From contig JBCBPV010000009.1 of the NCBI GenBank assembly GCA_039820585.1, positions 1-64,000 on the forward strand: 64,000 bases of DNA, written 5' to 3'. Positions within the stretch are counted from its first letter, which is position 1. Every line of letters starts with the position of its first letter. The DNA is from JBCBGF01 sp039820585. Lineage in GTDB: Bacteria > Pseudomonadota > Alphaproteobacteria > Rhodobacterales > Rhodobacteraceae. The notes under the pieces were generated by a model. It worked only from the letters and a program-made list of their open reading frames with translations, was not told the origin of the DNA and searched no databases. Position numbers and translations under genes: made by a program. Of this stretch, positions 34,117 to 42,456 are shown piece after piece.

Positions 34117-34602
34117 ATGATGAACCGCACCTTGATCATCGTGGTGGTCGCGATCCAGATCCTGTGCGCGGTGTTCTTCGCGTCGCAAATCCTGGCGGCC
34201 TTCATCGACCTGCCGTTCGGCCCGATCGACTGGGCGCTTTATGAGCTGATCGAGATCGGCGCGGCGCTGGGCCTGTTGATCGGGATCGTGATGGGCGCGC
34301 TGGTCTTGCGGCAGTCTTTCGCGCGCACGGCCCGGGCGGAAGATGCGCTGCGGCTGGCCTCTGGCGCGTTCATGGACGTGCTGGAAGAGCGGTTCGCCCA
34401 CTGGGGGCTGACGCCCGCTGAGCGTGATGTGGCGCTCTTTGCGATCAAAGGGTTGTCAACGGCCGAGATTGCGGGGCTGCGCGATACCAGCGAGGGGACG
34501 GTCAAGGCGCAGACCAATGCGATCTACCGCAAGGCGGGGGTGAGCGGGCGGCCGCAACTATTGAGCCTGTTCATCGATGATCTGATGGAGGCGGAGGGGT
34601 AG
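34117..34602 (+). CDS. Membrane-anchored LuxR-type regulator
   Basis: The 161-aa product has two N-terminal membrane segments (TLIIVVVAIQILCAVFFASQ; ELIEIGAALGLLIGIVMGAL), a short helical linker and a C-terminal LuxR/GerE helix-turn-helix (WGLTPAERDVALFAIKGLST, AEIAGLRDTSEGTVKAQTNA, IYRKAGVSGRPQ). It has no receiver domain. It is 43 bases after the second acidic protein, so an operon in which periplasmic acidic proteins and a membrane-bound regulator work together is plausible. Confidence 0.85.
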   Translation: MMNRTLIIVVVAIQILCAVFFASQILAAFIDLPFGPIDWALYELIEIGAALGLLIGIVMGALVLRQSFARTARAEDALRLASGAFMDVLEERFAHWGLTPAERDVALFAIKGLSTAEIAGLRDTSEGTVKAQTNAIYRKAGVSGRPQLLSLFIDDLMEAEG

Positions 34603-34647
34603 GGCGCGACGCTGGTGTGCCCGCGGGGATATTGCCACGCGCAGCGC

Positions 34648-35022
34648 TCACTCCTCCGCCGCGTGCTCTTCCAGCATCTTTAGGGGAACAACCTCCAACG
34701 CGCGCTTGTGGGTGGATGCCAGCCGCACCTTGGGCCCCGCACCTTCCTCTGCCGCCTGTCGGAACCGCCCTGCACACAGGCACCATTGGTCGCCGGGGTT
34801 CAGGCCGGCAAAGCGGAACTCGGGCCGCGGTGTCGATAGGTCATTGCCGATGTACTTCGAGAAGGCCAGGAACTCCGCCGTCATAATCGCGCAGACGGTG
34901 TGGCTGCCTTGATCCTGATCGCAGGTGTTGCAGGCGCCATCGCGGAAAAAGCCCGTGACTGGGTCCATCGAGCAGCTTTTAAGGGGGGCGTCGTAGATGT
35001 TGAGTGCGGGGTCTTTGTCCAT
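34648..35022 (-). CDS. DUF2237 family protein
   Basis: The 124-aa product carries the DUF2237 motifs: LKSCSMDPVTGFFRDGACNT, DQGSHTVCAIMTAEFLAFSK, GNDLSTPRPEFRFAGLNPGD and WCLCAGRF. Conserved cysteines suggest a metal or redox role, but none is proven. It lies 8 bases after pth on the same strand. Confidence 0.88.
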   Translation of the reverse strand: MDKDPALNIYDAPLKSCSMDPVTGFFRDGACNTCDQDQGSHTVCAIMTAEFLAFSKYIGNDLSTPRPEFRFAGLNPGDQWCLCAGRFRQAAEEGAGPKVRLASTHKRALEVVPLKMLEEHAAEE

Positions 35023-35030
35023 GGGTCCCT

Positions 35031-35705
35031 CTAGCGGAAGCGGTCAACGAGTTTTTGTAAGCCGGAGCGGGTGTCTTCAGGCGCGGGCTCTGTCTTCGGA
35101 GGCTCGACCTTCGGCGCAGGCATCTTCGACGATCGCGGCGGGGCCACGCGCAGGGCGACCGCGTTCTGGAACCGGCCCGAATCGCCCGCCGCCAGTGCTT
35201 CGGCACCATCCCCGATCCCGCGCAGCATATCATCAAGCCAACCTTGATCCGCCTTGGCAAAGTCGCGCAAAACATACCCGGGAACCGCGTCCTTGTGGCC
35301 TGGGTGGCCCACACCGATGCGGATGCGCTGGTAGGCGTCGCCGATATGGGCATGCAGCGAGCGCAACCCATTATGCCCCGCATGCCCGCCGCCCGCCTTC
35401 ACGCGTAGCTTGCCGGGGGCAAGGTCAATCTCATCATGGAAGACGGTGATGTCCGCAGGTGTCAGTTTGAAGAACCGCATCGCCTCACCCACCGACTGGC
35501 CAGAGAGGTTCATGAAAGTCTCGGGCTTTAACAGCACGACCTTCTCGGGTCCCAGCCGCCCTTCCGCCATCTGGCCCTGAAACTTCGACCGCCAGGGGCC
35601 AAACTCGTGATCACCCGCGATCTGGTCCAGCGCCATAAACCCGACATTGTGCCGGTTCTGCGCATATTTCGCGCCGGGATTTCCAAGGCCGACAAAAAGG
35701 CGCAT
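35031..35705 (-). CDS. pth: Peptidyl-tRNA hydrolase
   Basis: The 224-aa enzyme releases tRNA from prematurely dropped peptidyl-tRNAs. It begins MRLFVGLGNPGAKYAQNRHN with the catalytic His, and shows KPETFMNLSGQSVGEAM and VFHDEIDLAPGKLRVKAGGG (catalytic Asp). A Pro/Glu/Lys-rich extension follows residue ~190, as in many alphaproteobacterial forms. rplY, its usual immediate neighbour, lies 3.4 kb upstream. Confidence 0.96.
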   Translation of the reverse strand: MRLFVGLGNPGAKYAQNRHNVGFMALDQIAGDHEFGPWRSKFQGQMAEGRLGPEKVVLLKPETFMNLSGQSVGEAMRFFKLTPADITVFHDEIDLAPGKLRVKAGGGHAGHNGLRSLHAHIGDAYQRIRIGVGHPGHKDAVPGYVLRDFAKADQGWLDDMLRGIGDGAEALAAGDSGRFQNAVALRVAPPRSSKMPAPKVEPPKTEPAPEDTRSGLQKLVDRFR

Positions 35706-35793
35706 TGGGTGAGGGCTCCGCGTACTTACGTTAGGGTTTAATTGCATTGATGCCGCGCGGTTTCCAGTGCGGCGCGACAGGAAAGGCGAGCCG

Positions 35794-36105
35794 ATGTATC
35801 TGACGATGAACCGCTTCAAAGTGCGCCCCGATCAGGTCGAGGCGTTCGAAGAGCTATGGGCGCGGCGCGATAGCCATCTGAAATCGGTGCCGGGGTTTGT
35901 GAGTTTCCATTTGCTGAAGGGGCCCGAGGGTGAAGGGCATGTGCTTTATGCCTCGCACACGGCTTGGGCGTCGGAGGCGGCGTTTCAGGATTGGACCCGG
36001 TCAGAGGCGTTTCGCGCGGCGCATAAGGGCGCGGGGGACAACAAGCATATGTACGAAGGCGCGCCGGAGTTGGAAATTTTTGAGAGCGTGCAGGAACTGA
36101 CCTAG
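35794..36105 (+). CDS. Antibiotic biosynthesis monooxygenase (HmoA/IsdG-like)
   Basis: The 103-aa product reads MYLTMNRFKVRPDQVEAFEE, then SHLKSVPGFVSFHLLKGPEG and SEAFRAAHKGAGDNKHMYEG, the ferredoxin-like dimeric ABM fold. It resembles heme-degrading HmoA/IsdG-like proteins, including the conserved region around FRAAH. The ATG at 35794 has an AGGAAAGG sequence before it. It is divergent from pth. Confidence 0.82.
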   Translation: MYLTMNRFKVRPDQVEAFEELWARRDSHLKSVPGFVSFHLLKGPEGEGHVLYASHTAWASEAAFQDWTRSEAFRAAHKGAGDNKHMYEGAPELEIFESVQELT

Positions 36106-36158
36106 CTGCGGTGTCCCGCCCGCCGATAAGACAAGTCTCCGACAGCCCCCTTCACAAA

Positions 36159-36177
36159 ATGTAAAACGATGTTACAT
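36159..36177. promoter_or_regulatory. 19-bp palindromic operator, copy 3
   Basis: ATGTAAAACGATGTTACAT matches the length and arms of the two palindromes upstream of the DUF2852 gene. It lies 37 bases before the start of the Tat-exported phosphatase-like gene. With the flanking A and T it extends to a 7-bp inverted repeat around a 7-base centre. Confidence 0.6.
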
Positions 36178-36213
36178 TAATGGCCGTGAGGGCGTAGTCA
36201 GTGAGGTCTGCCC

Positions 36214-37362
36214 ATGGACAGACGGACATTCAACCTTGGCCTTGGCGCGACGGCCGCCGCACTGGGCTTGCCACGCGCCGCCACTGCCCGCGAATACCAA
36301 GGCCCCAACGTCATCCTCGTCCGCTTCGGCGGCGGCGTTCGCCGGGTCGAAACCATTGGCGAGACAACCACCTACGCGCCCTACCTCAGGCATGAACTGA
36401 CACGCCGCGGCGTCTTCATTCCGGACATGCGGATCGCGCAGCTCGACGGTGTGGATACCAGCCACGCCGAAGGCACGCTGAACCTGCTGACGGGGCGCTA
36501 TCTGGCCTATCGCGACGCGGGCTCGCAATTCCTGCTCGATCGGTTGGAGCCGACTGAGCCCACGCTCTTTGAATACCTGCGCGAGGCCTATGATATTCCT
36601 GCCCACCGGGCGCTTCTGATCAATGGCGAGGATCGCCCGCAGGAGGAGTTCTTCACCTACGGTGTGAACGAACACTACGGCATCGCCTACCGGTCTGAAA
36701 TGCTGAGCCTCCACCGATTCAAGCTATACAAAAACGCCGCGATCCTGGCCGAGGGCACGGTGGGTGACGCGGCGCTAGAGGCCGCACGCCAGGAATACGC
36801 CGATCTAATGGCCGCCGACCCGCGCGCGATCACGCCCGACCAATCCCCTGACGTCACGGGCTTTTGGCAGCGGTGGCGCGCGCAGTACGGCGACGACGGC
36901 CTCCGCAATCCGCGCGGCGACCGGTTGCTGACGGCACTCGCCACACGGGCGATGAAAGAGCTTCAGCCCCGCCTGATGATGGTGAACTACCAGGACCCCG
37001 ACTACGTCCATTGGGGCAACCCCAGTCACTACAACCGCGCGATCCAGGTGATCGACGAGGGGTTGCAGCGGCTGGTGGAAACGGTGGAGGCGGATCCGTT
37101 CTATGCGGGCAACACTATCTTCGTAATCTCGCCGGATTGCGGGCGCGACGACAATCCGCTGATGGGCGTGCCGTTCCAGCACCATTTCAACACGGCGTCT
37201 GCGCATGAGACCTGGGCGGTGATCTTCGGCCCCGGGATCGAGCGGGGAAAGGTTCTGGATAAACCTGTGGATCAATCCGCCATCGCGCCGACGATTGCCG
37301 CGCTAATGGGTTTCCGGGCCCGCGCTGCCGAAGGCGATGTTCTGTCGGAGATCATGACATGA
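36214..37362 (+). CDS. Tat-exported alkaline phosphatase/sulfatase superfamily protein
   Basis: The 382-aa product begins with a Tat-type signal (MDRRTFNLGLGATAAALGLP, then RAATA). The body looks like the alkaline phosphatase-like fold: GPNVILVRFGGGVRRVET, GTLNLLTGRYLAYRDAGSQF, a metal-binding-like YQDPDYVHWGNPSHYNRAIQ, and ISPDCGRDDN with HHFNTASAHETWAVIFGPGI. The substrate is unknown. The downstream membrane protein overlaps its stop by 4 bases. Confidence 0.75.
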   Translation: MDRRTFNLGLGATAAALGLPRAATAREYQGPNVILVRFGGGVRRVETIGETTTYAPYLRHELTRRGVFIPDMRIAQLDGVDTSHAEGTLNLLTGRYLAYRDAGSQFLLDRLEPTEPTLFEYLREAYDIPAHRALLINGEDRPQEEFFTYGVNEHYGIAYRSEMLSLHRFKLYKNAAILAEGTVGDAALEAARQEYADLMAADPRAITPDQSPDVTGFWQRWRAQYGDDGLRNPRGDRLLTALATRAMKELQPRLMMVNYQDPDYVHWGNPSHYNRAIQVIDEGLQRLVETVEADPFYAGNTIFVISPDCGRDDNPLMGVPFQHHFNTASAHETWAVIFGPGIERGKVLDKPVDQSAIAPTIAALMGFRARAAEGDVLSEIMT

Positions 37363-38282
37363 GCACTGTGACCGCGCGGGGTGGGGTTTTGGCGCTGCCC
37401 GGGCGGCTGATCGGGCTTGCGCGGGACCTGGTGGTTGGCATGCTTCTGTGCCTGTCGCCGCTGACATCGCTCATAGCGCTGGGCTGGCTGACCCGAGTGA
37501 TGGGCGCCACGATTGCGCGGCGGACCGGGGCAGAGCCTCCGACAGTTGGCTGGATCCTTGGCCCGCGCGGGCAGGGTGGAGTGACCCGGGCGCTGGGCGG
37601 GCTTGCCGCGAACATCCGCTCTGGCGTGCTGACGGCGCTGGGGCTGGGGATCCTGACACTGCCCTTTACGCTTGCGTGGCTTGGTGCCTGGTGGGCGGGG
37701 TGGGAAAACTCGTTCAACAAAGGGTATGAACAGGCCAGTGTCGGGCCGCTGGTCTGGATGATCGCCACGGCGGCGGCCTTGCCGATCCTCGCCCATCTTC
37801 CCTTCGCGCTCGCCCATTTCGCGGCCCAGCGCCGCCTCGGCGCCTTCTTCGAGGTCGGCCAGATCCGCCAGAACTTTGCAGCCGCCGGCTGGCGCGCGGT
37901 GTGGCTGGCGCTTCTGTCCGCGCTGGCTGTGGTGCCATTCTTCGGGTTGCGCGGCCTGCCGGTGTTTGTTGAAGGCATCGTGCCGGGCTTCGCGGACATG
38001 ACACCAGAGGATCAGTTGCAAGTGGCCCGCGGCTTTGCGCTCTTCGGGGCGGGTCTGGCCTTTAGCACCATGCTGTTCCTGCGCCAGCGCGCAGCGGCGA
38101 TCTATGCCCACGCTCGCCTGCGCCCCGATCCGCCGGCGCGCCTGGCGCGTTGGCTATGGCTCATCCTGGCGATGGCACTGTGGCTGGCACTGCCAGTGGC
38201 GATCGTGTTCGGGCAATTCCTGAACTACGATCCGCTGATCTGGCTGACCCATCCGCTGATCCTGTTGCCCTGGGCGGGCTGA
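37359..38282 (+). CDS. Multipass membrane protein, unknown function
   Basis: The 307-aa product has about six membrane segments, among them DLVVGMLLCLSPLTSLIALG, ALGLGILTLPFTLAWLGAWW, LLSALAVVPFFGLRGLPVFV and ILAMALWLALPVAIVFGQFL. I do not recognise the family. The ATG overlaps the phosphatase-like stop (ATGA), so it is co-translated with that exported protein and may anchor or assist it. Confidence 0.75.
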   Translation: MSTVTARGGVLALPGRLIGLARDLVVGMLLCLSPLTSLIALGWLTRVMGATIARRTGAEPPTVGWILGPRGQGGVTRALGGLAANIRSGVLTALGLGILTLPFTLAWLGAWWAGWENSFNKGYEQASVGPLVWMIATAAALPILAHLPFALAHFAAQRRLGAFFEVGQIRQNFAAAGWRAVWLALLSALAVVPFFGLRGLPVFVEGIVPGFADMTPEDQLQVARGFALFGAGLAFSTMLFLRQRAAAIYAHARLRPDPPARLARWLWLILAMALWLALPVAIVFGQFLNYDPLIWLTHPLILLPWAG

Positions 38283-38283
38283 G

Positions 38284-38700
38284 GTGTTCTCAGGCGCCAA
38301 AATCGCTTTGATCCTGGGCGACCACTTGGTCACCTACCTGCGCGATGACTATGCGCATATCCCCTTTCCCGGCCATTGGGACCTGCCCGGCGGTGGGCGA
38401 GAGGGGGAGGAGAGCCCCGAGGCCTGCGTGCTGCGCGAGACCGAGGAAGAGTTCGGGCTGCGCCTGCCTCAAAGCCGGATCACCTGGAAGCGGCGCTATC
38501 CCAGCATGTCCGGTGAGGGATCGTTCGGCTATTTCTTCGCCGCCCCGGTGACTGAGGCTGAGGTAACGACGATCCGCTTCGGGGACGAGGGGCAGCATTG
38601 GGCGATGATGGGCCACGATGCGTTCCTAGAGCATCCCCAGGCGGTTCCGGCATTGCAGCTGTGGTTTGGGGAGTATCTGGCGGGTGCCCCCTTACCCTAA
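38284..38700 (+). CDS. NUDIX hydrolase
   Basis: The 138-aa GTG-started product contains a complete Nudix box (GGREGEESPEACVLRETEEE followed by FGL: G-x5-E-x7-RE-U-x-EE-x-G-U). Such enzymes hydrolyse nucleoside diphosphates linked to another group; the substrate here cannot be told. The start is 1 base after the preceding stop. The last codons (APLP) and the stop lie inside a dispersed palindromic repeat. Confidence 0.88.
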   Translation: MFSGAKIALILGDHLVTYLRDDYAHIPFPGHWDLPGGGREGEESPEACVLRETEEEFGLRLPQSRITWKRRYPSMSGEGSFGYFFAAPVTEAEVTTIRFGDEGQHWAMMGHDAFLEHPQAVPALQLWFGEYLAGAPLP

Positions 38701-38811
38701 CCCTCCCCCCCCAAAGGGAGAGGGGACCTGTCCCGTTGGGGAGCAGATCTCACTCGTAAAATCTGATGGTATTCCCTCTCCCTTTGGGGGAGAGGGTTAG
38801 GGTGAGGGGCA
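38688..38811. repeat. Intergenic palindromic repeat, copy 3
   Basis: Arms CCCTTACCCTAACCCTCCC and GGGAGAGGGTTAGGGTGAGG, core with AGGGGACCTGTCCCGTTGGG. It begins within the last codons of the NUDIX gene. From 38812 to 39020 I see no gene, RNA or clear signal. Confidence 0.8.
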
Positions 38812-39020
38812 ACCCCGTCTCTCCCAACTCTGCCGTTTCAATTGGCGGCGCCGCCGGTGCGGTGGTCTGGTGTCGTGCCGAGGGCGATTTTCGTATCCCC
38901 CGACGTATCGATTTGCCGACTGCCCCGATCTTCCGGGACATTGCGACCATGTGCATTGGATCCGGGGAAGGGTTCTAAACCGCGACCCTAAAGGCCGGGT
39001 AACCGGGGCGTACGCACGAA

Positions 39021-39043
39021 AACGGGGCCGCATGGGCCCCGTT
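39021..39043 (-). terminator. Hairpin after rplY
   Basis: AACGGGGCC (39021-39029) pairs with GGCCCCGTT (39035-39043), a 9-bp stem with a 5-base loop, 28 bases after the rplY stop. The T-tract on the minus strand is short (TT after the stem). Confidence 0.65.
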
Positions 39044-39070
39044 CCTGTGTCTCAAAATTCAGTATGGCGC

Positions 39071-39724
39071 CTACGCGTCCGCACCCTCTTCGGTGGTCTC
39101 TTCGCCGGCGTCATCTGCTGTGTCGCCCTCATCCTCGCTCTCGCTCGACTTCAGGCTCGACGGGGCCGAGATGTTGGCGATCACGAAGTCACGGTCGATA
39201 GTGGGTTTCGCGCCCTGGGGCAGCGCCACGCCCGAAATCGTCGCCGTGTCGCCCACTTCCATGGTCGAAATATCGATCTGAATGCTTTCAGGGATATCGC
39301 CCGCGGTCACGATCAGCTCGACCTCGGGCCGTACAAGGGTCAGCACGCCACCCTTCCGCAGGCCGGGGCAGTCTTCCTCGCCCACAATTTCAACCGGGAT
39401 GAACAGGTTGATCTTGGTGGTCCGCTTCAGGCGCATGAAATCGACATGCGTGGGCAGGTCTTTCACGATATCGCGCTGCACGTTCCGGCAGATCACGCGA
39501 ACGTCGTCATGCCCGTCGACCTTCATGTTCAGAAGCGTCGACATGAAGCGGCCCTGCTTGAGGCGCTTCAAGAGCACGTTGAAGGGGATGTTGATGGGCA
39601 GCGGATCAGTGCCGCCGCCATATACGATGCCAGGTACGTCGCCATCACGGCGAGCTTGACGGGCGGCCCCCTTGCCTGTCCCCGTCCGCACCTTGGCGTG
39701 AAGATCAGGGATCTCACCAGCCAT
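39071..39724 (-). CDS. rplY: 50S ribosomal protein L25/Ctc
   Basis: The 217-aa protein binds 5S rRNA. It begins MAGEIPDLHAKVRTGTGKGA with the L25 blocks RQARRDGDVPGIVYGGGTDP and LRKGGVLTLVRPEVELIVTA, then a CTC-type second domain and an acidic C-terminal tail (SSESEDEGDTADDAGEETTE). The start at 39724 is the conserved N-terminus; the frame is open upstream. In most alphaproteobacteria pth follows immediately; here five plus-strand genes intervene. Confidence 0.95.
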   Translation of the reverse strand: MAGEIPDLHAKVRTGTGKGAARQARRDGDVPGIVYGGGTDPLPINIPFNVLLKRLKQGRFMSTLLNMKVDGHDDVRVICRNVQRDIVKDLPTHVDFMRLKRTTKINLFIPVEIVGEEDCPGLRKGGVLTLVRPEVELIVTAGDIPESIQIDISTMEVGDTATISGVALPQGAKPTIDRDFVIANISAPSSLKSSESEDEGDTADDAGEETTEEGADA

Positions 39725-39871
39725 AGGTCTTCTCCAATATATATTATGGGCCGCCTCCAAGGGTGTCGGCCCGATGAAGCGGTGCAGATAGCGGGGATGA
39801 CGACGCCGGGCAAGCCCCAATCGTGTGGATTGCCGCTTGTAGGTTTCGGCGGGCTGGGGCAATGGCAGCAC

Positions 39872-41044
39872 ATGTCGGTTCTGAGCGCTTTGTCCGTGTC
39901 GCGCATCCCTGCGATGGCCTTTGTGGTGATCGGGGTGTTCTGGGGCACATTCGCCGCCATGGTGCCCGTCACCAAGGCACGGCTCGGTGTGAATGACGCG
40001 GTGTTCGGTTCGCTGTTGCTGTGCTCAGCGGCGGGGCTGCTGACCGCGATGTTCCTGGCGCCGAAGCTGGAGGCATGGCTGGGCGCGCGAGGGATGCAGA
40101 TTGTGGCGGCGCTGTTTGCGGTGGTGATGTTGCTGCCTGGCGTGGTTGAGACGCCGCTGGCGTTTGCGCTGACGATGGTGGCGCTTGGGCTTGCCTCGGG
40201 CACGTTGGACGTTCTGATGAACGCGCGGGTGAGTGCCTTGGAAGCGCGTGAGGGACGGGCGTTGATGAACGCCAATCACGGTGCGTTTTCCATTGCGTAT
40301 GCCATCTCGGCGGTGGCCACGGGTCTTGCGCGCGAGGCGGAGATTGGGGCGGCGCTGATCTTTGGCGCCTGCGCGGTGTGCATTGCTGTGATCGCCATGC
40401 AGCTGTGGATGCCGGTGGATGCGGTTGAGGCGCCGCCGGATGGGCAGGGGCGGGTGCCCCTGGTGCCAGTGCTTCTATGCGGTGCGGTGGTGCTGCTTGC
40501 GTTCTCCGGCGAAGCGGCGGTGGAGGCTTGGTCGGCGCTCCACATCGAGCGCACGCTGGGTGGCGGCGCGGTCGAGGGGGCTTTGGGGCCTGCGATGCTG
40601 GGGCTGACGATGGCGCTGGGGCGGTTTTCGGGGCAGGCGGTGTCGGAACGGATCAACGAGATGCGCATCATCGTGATCGGGACCGTGCTGGCCATGGTGG
40701 GCGCGGTGCTGGCGGCGGTCGCGCCGAGCGTGGCGGTGGCGTATCTGGGGTTCGGCGTCCTGGGCTTGGGCGTGTCGGTAATCGGGCCCATCGGAATCGG
40801 GATCGCAGGGCGGCTGGTCCCGCCGTGGGCGCGAACGGTGGTCGTGGCGCGGACGGCGGTGTTGGGGTTCATGGCGTTTTTCATTGCGCCGATGGTGATG
40901 GGGGTCGTGTCCGAGGCGTTCGGGCTGCGGGTGGCGTTCTTGGTGATTGGCGGGATAGTTGGGCTGATTTTTGTGTTTCTACCGGGGATCAGGCGGTTGC
41001 AGAGCGGATCGGTTTCGCCCGGCGGCACCGCCGCGCAGCGCTGA
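39872..41044 (+). CDS. MFS transporter
   Basis: The 390-aa protein has about 12 membrane segments in two halves: IPAMAFVVIGVFWGTFAAMV to IAVIAMQLWMPVD, a short loop, then VPVLLCGAVVLLAFSGEAAV to VAFLVIGGIVGLIFVFLPGI. The conserved ASGTLDVLMNARVSALEARE and AFSGEAAVEAWSALHI blocks resemble the YbjJ-like/fucose-permease-type branch. Substrate unknown. I chose ATG 39872; the open frame upstream overlaps rplY and is not coding. Confidence 0.85.
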   Translation: MSVLSALSVSRIPAMAFVVIGVFWGTFAAMVPVTKARLGVNDAVFGSLLLCSAAGLLTAMFLAPKLEAWLGARGMQIVAALFAVVMLLPGVVETPLAFALTMVALGLASGTLDVLMNARVSALEAREGRALMNANHGAFSIAYAISAVATGLAREAEIGAALIFGACAVCIAVIAMQLWMPVDAVEAPPDGQGRVPLVPVLLCGAVVLLAFSGEAAVEAWSALHIERTLGGGAVEGALGPAMLGLTMALGRFSGQAVSERINEMRIIVIGTVLAMVGAVLAAVAPSVAVAYLGFGVLGLGVSVIGPIGIGIAGRLVPPWARTVVVARTAVLGFMAFFIAPMVMGVVSEAFGLRVAFLVIGGIVGLIFVFLPGIRRLQSGSVSPGGTAAQR

Positions 41045-41149
41045 CCCGCCCCGTCGTGCTGCAAGCACGCCTTCCGCGTGACGGCGGTGCTTACGCCACC
41101 CCTGCGGATCGGCGCTGCCCTTACCAATGCGGCGTGGCTTATCGGGGTA

Positions 41150-42319
41150 TCAGTTCCGAACCCACCGCCCCGCAAAATCCTCTGGCACCAAAAGGATATC
41201 GCGATCCACTTCGTTGATATCCCGCCGCCCACACAGCGCCATGGTGGTATCCAACTCCTTATGGATCACCTCCAGCGCCCGCGTCACACCCGCCTCACCC
41301 ATCGCACCAAGACCGTAGACAAAGGCCCGCCCGATCATCGTGCCTTTCGCACCCATGGCCATCGCCTTCAACACGTCCTGGCCCGAGCGGATGCCGCTGT
41401 CGAGATGGACCTCGATCTTGTCACCTACGGCATCCACGATCTCGGGTAGCATCCGAATGGACGACAAAGCCCCGTCCAACTGCCGGCCGCCATGGTTTGA
41501 TACGATGATGGCGTCGGCGCCCACTTCCACGGCCTTTTTCGCGTCCTCGGCATCGAGAATACCCTTCAGCACGACCGGCCCGTCCCACCACTCCATGATC
41601 TGAGCGATGCGTTTCCAGTCGAGCGAGGGATCAAACGCCTCTGCCGTCCAGGACGACAGCGAGGATGGGTCCGTGACCCCCTTGGCATGGCCCACGATAT
41701 TGCCGAAGAACCGGCGTTTCGTCTGCAGCATCTCCAACCCCCAGGGCACTTTCGTAGCCATGTTGGCGATAGAGGCGGGCGTCAGTTTCGGCGGGGCGGA
41801 CAGGCCGTTTTTTATGTCCTTGTGCCGCTGGCCCATGATCTGCAAATCCACGGTGATCACCAAAGCAGAACAGCCTGCGTCCTTGGCACGCTGGATCAAC
41901 CGGCGCATGAAGTCATCGTCTTTGAGCGTGTAGACCTGGAACCAGAACGGCGCGTCCGTGTGTTCAGCCACATCCTCAATTGAGCAGATCGACATGGTCG
42001 ACAGGGTGAAGGGCACGCCGAATTTCTCGGCTGCTTTCGCTGCCTTGATTTCTCCATCCGCCGATTGCATGCCGGTCAAGCCCACGGGGGCCAGCGCCAC
42101 GGGCATGGCGTAGTTCTGGCCCAGCATCTGGCATTTGGTGGATCGTCCATCCATGTCGACCGCGATGCGCTGGCGCAGGCGAATCTTGTCGAAATCGCTC
42201 GTGTTCTCGCGAAAGGTCTGTTCCGTCCAACTGCCCGATTCCGCGTAGTCATAGAACATCTTGGGCACGCGCCGCCGGTAGATCCGCTTGAGGTCGTCGA
42301 TATTGGTGATGGCGGGCAT
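41150..42319 (-). CDS. lldD: FMN-dependent alpha-hydroxy-acid oxidase (L-lactate dehydrogenase type)
   Basis: The 389-aa TIM-barrel enzyme shows YDYAESGSWTEQTFRENTSD, the FMN region MPVALAPVGLTGMQSADGE, and the catalytic His/Arg in ADAIIVSNHGGRQLDGALSS, then MIGRAFVYGLGAMGEAGV. It oxidises L-lactate or a similar 2-hydroxy acid to the keto acid, feeding electrons to the respiratory chain. It is divergent from the nitroreductase-like gene across a control region with two GTGCGATATCG boxes. Confidence 0.9.
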   Translation of the reverse strand: MPAITNIDDLKRIYRRRVPKMFYDYAESGSWTEQTFRENTSDFDKIRLRQRIAVDMDGRSTKCQMLGQNYAMPVALAPVGLTGMQSADGEIKAAKAAEKFGVPFTLSTMSICSIEDVAEHTDAPFWFQVYTLKDDDFMRRLIQRAKDAGCSALVITVDLQIMGQRHKDIKNGLSAPPKLTPASIANMATKVPWGLEMLQTKRRFFGNIVGHAKGVTDPSSLSSWTAEAFDPSLDWKRIAQIMEWWDGPVVLKGILDAEDAKKAVEVGADAIIVSNHGGRQLDGALSSIRMLPEIVDAVGDKIEVHLDSGIRSGQDVLKAMAMGAKGTMIGRAFVYGLGAMGEAGVTRALEVIHKELDTTMALCGRRDINEVDRDILLVPEDFAGRWVRN

Positions 42320-42405
42320 TGGGGTTACGGATCCTCCCTGATCTGTCTGTTTTGCATAGCGATTTGGCCTGTGGGCGGCAATGCGGCGAATGGGTCTTGT
42401 ATATT

Positions 42406-42439
42406 GTGCGATATCGGACTAAATAGTGCGATATCGAAC
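42406..42439. promoter_or_regulatory. Tandem operator boxes between lldD and the nitroreductase-like gene
   Basis: GTGCGATATCGGAC (42406-42419) and GTGCGATATCGAAC (42426-42439) are direct repeats 20 bp apart; each is also nearly palindromic around CGATATCG. They lie 18 bases before the ATG at 42457. Similar boxes (GTKCGnnATnnGAAC, 19-bp spacing) occur at 54651, 55941 and 63054. Confidence 0.7.
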
Positions 42440-42456
42440 CATATGGAGCCGAAGCG

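Noticed and set aside
38797..39033. 78-codon minus-strand frame between NUDIX and rplY
   Set aside because: Arg/Pro-rich, overlaps the palindromic repeat and the rplY terminator, and has no ribosome-binding site.
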